The translations under genes were made by a program, and so were the position numbers. Shown piece by piece: positions 59,765-64,000 of a stretch of 64,000 nucleotides of DNA. Source of the stretch: Pseudeuparius sepicola (lineage: Eukaryota; Arthropoda; Insecta; Coleoptera; Anthribidae). The notes under the pieces were generated by a model. The model saw only the letters and a list, made by a program, of their open reading frames with translations, did no database searches and was not told the DNA's origin. The stretch covers positions 68,531,949 to 68,595,948 of the forward strand of contig OY987298.1 of the NCBI GenBank assembly GCA_963920635.1. Direction: 5' to 3'. Numbering within the stretch: the first letter of the stretch is position 1; every line of letters starts with the position of its first letter.

Positions 59765-60835
59765 GTAAGTGCAATTTTAAGCTATTAAACTCCTGTTATA
59801 TGTAGGAATGTAAGTATCTACAAGGTGGTTCAAAGCAAGGGCGCCCGCAGGGGGGGAAGGGGGGCAGTTGCACCCCCCTGGAATATCATTGTTTTGCTTC
59901 ACACTTTTATAACCACGTGCGAAGAATGATAAACACATGACTAAGAATTTAGTTTTAAAAAAATGTGATTTAGTTATTGTTTGGATTTAAACCTTGTTAA
60001 ACTGTTAAGATTTTAATTTTAAACCTGATGGTGGGTTCAGCAGTTTGATTAATGGAGTTTTGCCACGGTTTTTCTTATAAAACTTAAAAATACCTTTAAG
60101 GTTACCAACATGTAGTTTTCACATTTATTAGAGTTTGTATTTGACAAGTAAGTTTATCAGTTTAATTGATCTTGTGATTTATAACATAACTATATATTAT
60201 AGATGACACTGATGACGGTTGTTTAACCGAAAGCGTTCTGTCAGGATTTTAAAAAATAAATATCTGTGCAAAGTATAAGAACTTTACTGATTCTCAAGAA
60301 TTTAGAGTGAAATAATGAGTATTCATGCCTATTAAGCGCTGTGACGTCATCGATATTATTTTCCCAGAAACATACCATTTTCCCTATATGTATATTGAAA
60401 GTACTTACCATTCTCAACAACTTTTGTAGGAAAAGATTTACTGTATATTTTATTGTTGAAAATGTACAGGGTTTAATATGTAATCATTTTCCGAAATCTA
60501 GCTAGCCATGGAAACAATTGATAGTCAGAAATTATTTAAGAGTTTGTTAGGGTGTCTTGCGCACTCTTAAAATTTATTCAACTGGAATATTTTTAAATTT
60601 ACTACCTTACCTAACAACTGGTTACGTAAAATTCCTTGCGTCAATCAGTATAAATATCATTCAGAATCACATTTTCTTGTAAAAACTTATGCACCGTCTA
60701 TTTATAGTAATCTATAATATTATATAACTTAAGTTTTTGAACGTTAAAACTTAATTTAAACTAACATTATTGATGGGAACTGACAAGCAATGACAGGAAA
60801 TTATAACTCGCTTTCATGATTATGATTTCAATTCA
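59765..60835. other. Non-coding, nothing recognised
   Basis: AT-rich sequence, possibly interior (intron) of a decayed P-type element. A GC-rich GGGGGGAAGGGGGGCAG stretch at about 59852 is reminiscent of, but not clearly homologous to, the element at 55751. Confidence 0.35.
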
Positions 60836-60841
60836 CCCACG

Positions 60842-60915
60842 TGGTGTAGCGGTAGAGCGCCTTCCTCTCGGGCGAGAAGCCCAGGTTCGATCCCTATTGA
60901 AAACAAACTTTTTTA
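60842..60915 (+). ncRNA. tRNA-like sequence with pol III A and B boxes
   Basis: TGGTGTAGCGG (60842-60852) fits the A-box pattern TRGYNNANNNG completely, and GGTTCGATCCC (60884-60894) is a good B box. Spacing of about 31 bases between them and a TTTTTT run at 60909 are right for a pol III unit. GGTAGAGC looks like a D-arm and CCCAGGTTCGATCCC like a T-arm, but the acceptor stem does not pair convincingly. This suggests a tRNA pseudogene or a SINE head rather than a working tRNA. No anticodon is assigned. Confidence 0.5.
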
Positions 60916-60969
60916 TTTTTTGTTTAAAAAATCTGGGAATTGTATATTTTTCTAAATATACTTACTTTA

Positions 60970-62244
60970 CACAGCGTGATCAGTTAAGCGTGGCTATCGG
61001 CCATATCTCAAAAACTATTGGGTCTATAAATGCGATTAAAAAAAATTTATAACTAAAGTGGCCATGAGAAAATCCTGAAAAATATTTTTAAGTTCGACAT
61101 TTCACCTCAAGGGGGTGTAATTGGTAGTGTAAATATCAAAAATCAAGTTTTTTCAAAAATTGCCAAATGAAGCTATAATTTTGATAACATCGTTGGAAAG
61201 CCCGGAAAATTTTGCATCGATTTTCTCCTAGACTTATTGTATTAATCTTAATAAGAGTGGGGAAAGTGTAATGCTTCAAACTGCTGTAATGTTTAAATCA
61301 CTGAACCGATATCGATAAACTAGGGTTCTTTGAAAGAGGAATGTATGTAATTTTAGATTTCATGTCTCGTGAATCCAAAAAGTTAATAAATTTACTAGAG
61401 GGCGTAGTTTACAATAACAATTTTTTTTCAATTTTCTTGAAAAAATTAAATGTAACGATACACAAAATTTATAGCAGAAACAAGGACTATAAAAAGCCAA
61501 ACTTTTAGCGCAAACCACAGGTTCCTATCTTTGTTGATAATTACTTGTAATTTGCTTATTTTGCAATACATTATTTACTACTACTGGTAAGAATACCTAA
61601 TGATGATTATCATGATGATTATAATAATAATAAAATAATATTTATAACTCTAAAGACGCATAATGATAGGAACCTGCAGTTTGGCGGCTAAAGGTTTAGT
61701 TTTTTATGTTCCTTTTGACTACGATAAAAAGAGTGTGTCGTTACATTGAATTTATTTGAGGAAATTGAAAGTTATTGTAAACTATGCCTTCTAGTACATT
61801 TTGCTATTAAGAACTGTTTGGATTCATGAGACATGAAATCTAAAATTACATACATTCCTCTTTCAAATTAACCATAGTTTATCGAAATTGGTTCAGCGCT
61901 TTAAACATTACAGCAATTTGAATAATTACACTTTCAACAACTTCCCCCACTCTTATTAAGGTTAATTCGATAATGAGTCTATGAGAAAATTGATATAAAA
62001 ATTTCCAAGCTTTCTAATGATGTTATCAAAATTATAGCTTCATTTAGCAAGTTTTGAAGAAAACTTGATTTTTGACATTTACACTACCAATTACACCCCC
62101 TTGCAGCGAAATGTTGAACTTCAAAATATTTTCCAGAATTTTGACATGGCCACTTTTGTTATAACAAATTTTTACTCGAATTTTTAAAGACAATAATAGT
62201 TTTCGAGATATGGCCGGTGGCCACGCTTTACTGATCACGCTGTG
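60970..62244. mobile_element. Foldback MITE, 1275 bp, CACAGCGTGATCAG ends
   Basis: CACAGCGTGATCAGTTAAGC at the left and GCTTTACTGATCACGCTGTG at the right, TA on both sides (60968-60969 and 62245-62246). The arms (AAGGGGGTGTAATTGGTAGT, TTCATGTCTCGTGAATCC and others) pair nearly to the centre (about 61600), so almost the whole element is one hairpin. Non-coding. Confidence 0.85.
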
Positions 62245-62284
62245 TAATTCGAATAAAATTTATCTTAAATTTTCAATAATATTA

Positions 62285-62620
62285 TATCGAGGGCGTCATA
62301 TCAGAAGGGCGTATGAGCCAAAATGACGAAATTCTGATTTTGGGGCGTATGTGACCGTAGCATTATTCCGCATATTATATCATAAGGGCGTAAAGCTTCC
62401 CACCTTGCAATTGGTTCAAATATCTAAAGTTTAGTAGGCGTAAGAACCAATTTTCCGAAATAAATATATCAGAAGGGCATATACACATAGGCCCTTCTGA
62501 TATTTTAATATTTTTGAATCATGGTAGTTTATACGCCCTGCTGAAATGCTTATACCCCTATTATAATATGATTCTTCAGTTTTAATCCCTACTGCTGATG
62601 GGTTTATGCGCCCTCTTTAG
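62285..62620. repeat. Cluster of AGGGCGTAT words in both orientations
   Basis: At least nine occurrences of GGGCGTA or close variants: about 62289, 62305, 62342, 62388, 62437 and 62476 on the plus strand and about 62492, 62530 and 62608 on the minus. ATATCAGAAGGGC is repeated at 62299 and 62468 and inverted at about 62490-62502. Spacing is irregular. Confidence 0.6.
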
Positions 62621-62639
62621 ATGCATCACCCAGATTTTA

Positions 62640-63407
62640 GTCAAGATTCCTATTGGCTAAGAGCGGGCCAGATAAATTTGTTTACATTGTGGATGTTGGA
62701 GTAATTCAGGTGCACAGATTATTCTTAGTTTATGTTTTGTTCGTGTGTAAAAAATTGACAATCAGTAAAGCAAAACTGAAAAATCTACTATCATTGTGTG
62801 AAAGAAAAGATGCCATTATTCCTCCCGAGTATACAGTGTGTGGCACTGGCACTGAAGATGAAGACACTCCTGTATTCTGTATTATTATTATTTTTTGTTT
62901 TTTTGAGATATAAATTTCCGACTTAGCACAGTTATATAACTCGATAAGCTCTATTTTTAGGTGTATTCTAACTTAACTGTCAGATGTGCATCCCAGCCTG
63001 CTATGACCTCTCTCTCGAATAGGACCAATATTCAATATTATGTTTCGCGCCAGAGATATCTAAAAAGTTTATTAGGAAAAGTTGTTCAGAACCGAATTTT
63101 TACCCTGAATACCATTCAATGACAGATTGATTCACATTTAAATTTTTTTGTTTTTGTTTCCAATAATGAGGTTATTTTTGTGTTTTTTTTGTTTTCTTTT
63201 AATCTTATTACCATTAAAGATTACCTCTGTTATTTTTAATGGTTTCCATGGCTACCTACCCGAAATGTGTAACTTTGGTAAAAAAATTGGGACTTAAAAT
63301 TGGGAAAAAACAAAAAATCAAATGCGAATCTGTCATTTAAATTTGGTATCCAGGATAAAAATCATCAAATCAGCATAAGCTTAAGGATCTAATTGTGTAT
63401 ATTTTAG
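62640..63407 (+). other. Unrecognised open frame and flank
   Basis: An open frame at 62653-62913 includes KAKLKNLLSLCERKDAIIPP and EYTVCGTGTEDEDTPV. The acidic and proline parts look protein-like, but I recognise no family, and the N-terminal part is hydrophobic and unconvincing. It may be an exon of the decayed P-type element around it or chance. The rest is non-coding. Confidence 0.25.
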
Positions 63408-64000
63408 ATGGTCTTTTTGTAGGGGTTATTCCTAGGGTGGTCGTGTGTGACCAGGGTAGTAATAACAGAGGCCCGTTTAAACTTTTAAATATTTCTAAGG
63501 GTCATCCATATTTTGTTTTAAAGGGACACACACTACTTTTGCGATTTTTGATGCTCCTCATTTATTTAAAAGTGTTCGTAACAACTTATTAACAGGCGCT
63601 TTTAAGTAATAAGATTATTAATTTTGATGTAATAAGAAGAATCTTTGATATAGATAAATCTTCCACTTCAGCTAGGGCATTAACAAAAATAACGGAAAAA
63701 CACAAATCCAAATTCAGATATTTTCTCGGACTATGGCTTCTGCTATAATTTCGTGTGTGCTAAATAAACAAATACGTAAAGAGGGATATGATACTGATGA
63801 TTTTGTCTTAATGGTGAACCATTTTTTTGACGCTTTAAATAGTGAAAGGCTTTTTGATAGAAATCCGTATAATTGTGGTCTTAGTGACAAAATTAAAAGG
63901 TAAAGGATATTCTAATAGATTGTAAATCCATTTGTAATTTAATAATAAAAGTTTCTCAGAAAAAAAAAATGTTTTGCGTGATCTCCCAACAGTAAAGGAA
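63408..64000 (+). pseudogene. P-type transposase relic, runs off the window end
   Basis: After an ATTTTAG acceptor (63407) one frame gives DGLFVGVIPRVVVCDQGSNN RGPFKLLNISKGHPYFVLKG. The CDQGSxNR motif includes the second catalytic Asp of P transposases. A frame change follows, then TTFAIFDAPHLFKSVRNNLL, another break, VIRRIFDIDKSSTSARALTK and, in yet another frame, MASAIISCVLNKQIRKEGYD and NHFFDALNSERLFDRNPYNC. The order follows the transposase at 34935-36146 (CDQGSSNR, FDAPHLLKSLRNNF, RALIKITD, VNNTFDSLNSR). At least three frame changes make it dead and older than the 32-38 kb copy. Confidence 0.8.

Noticed and set aside
48841..64000. Last exon of adenylosuccinate synthetase (VKWIGVGKSRE type)
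   Set aside because: I scanned the plus strand by eye and found no acceptor followed by such codons; it may still be missed because it is short.

Overview
This window looks like AT-rich insect nuclear DNA. The evidence is one conserved metazoan-type housekeeping gene split by introns of up to about 22 kb with GT/AG junctions, P-superfamily and piggyBac transposons, jockey-like non-LTR retrotransposon debris, and very many palindromic elements ending in CAGGG or CACAG next to TA. A beetle-like or hemipteran-like genome would fit, but the order cannot be fixed from sequence alone.

The only clearly intact host gene is adenylosuccinate synthetase on the + strand. Six internal exons were found (5974-6076, 27978-28263, 31043-31248, 45938-46092, 47555-47806, 48720-48840). 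All splice phases agree and together they encode about 374 residues with no stop. The first coding exon (with the GDEGKGK-type P-loop) and the last exon (about 15-20 residues) were not found. They lie outside the window or were missed, so most of the window is probably intron of this gene.

Region by region: 1-5973 has a retrotransposon RNase H fragment, a 150-bp tandem repeat and a Tc1-like foldback element. Intron 5974-27977 holds a decayed piggyBac with TTAA flanks, a three-level nest of palindromic elements (8.9-13.7 kb), a nested pair of foldback elements (16.6-19.1 kb), a reverse-transcriptase relic (20.0-20.6 kb) and an 832-bp element with a 7-bp target duplication. Intron 28264-31042 holds a short element built around a 21-bp minisatellite. 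Intron 31249-45937 holds a P-superfamily transposon (32218-38344) inserted inside a second copy of the 832-bp element, a short internally deleted P-like element (40042-41424), and a 3.4-kb giant palindrome (42.3-45.75 kb). It also holds a duplicated piece of the preceding intron that carries a copy of the exon-3 splice acceptor. Downstream of 48840 are more foldback elements, a palindrome carrying a helix-turn-helix gene fragment, an RT relic, a THAP exon with two stops, a tRNA-like sequence and the start of another P transposase relic that runs off the end.

No CRISPR array, prokaryotic operon or rRNA gene is seen. The most interesting signals are the P/THAP-type copies with 7-bp target duplications (one datable by nesting), the duplicated splice acceptor inside the gene, and an unusual Gly-to-Lys change in a conserved active-site loop of the synthetase.
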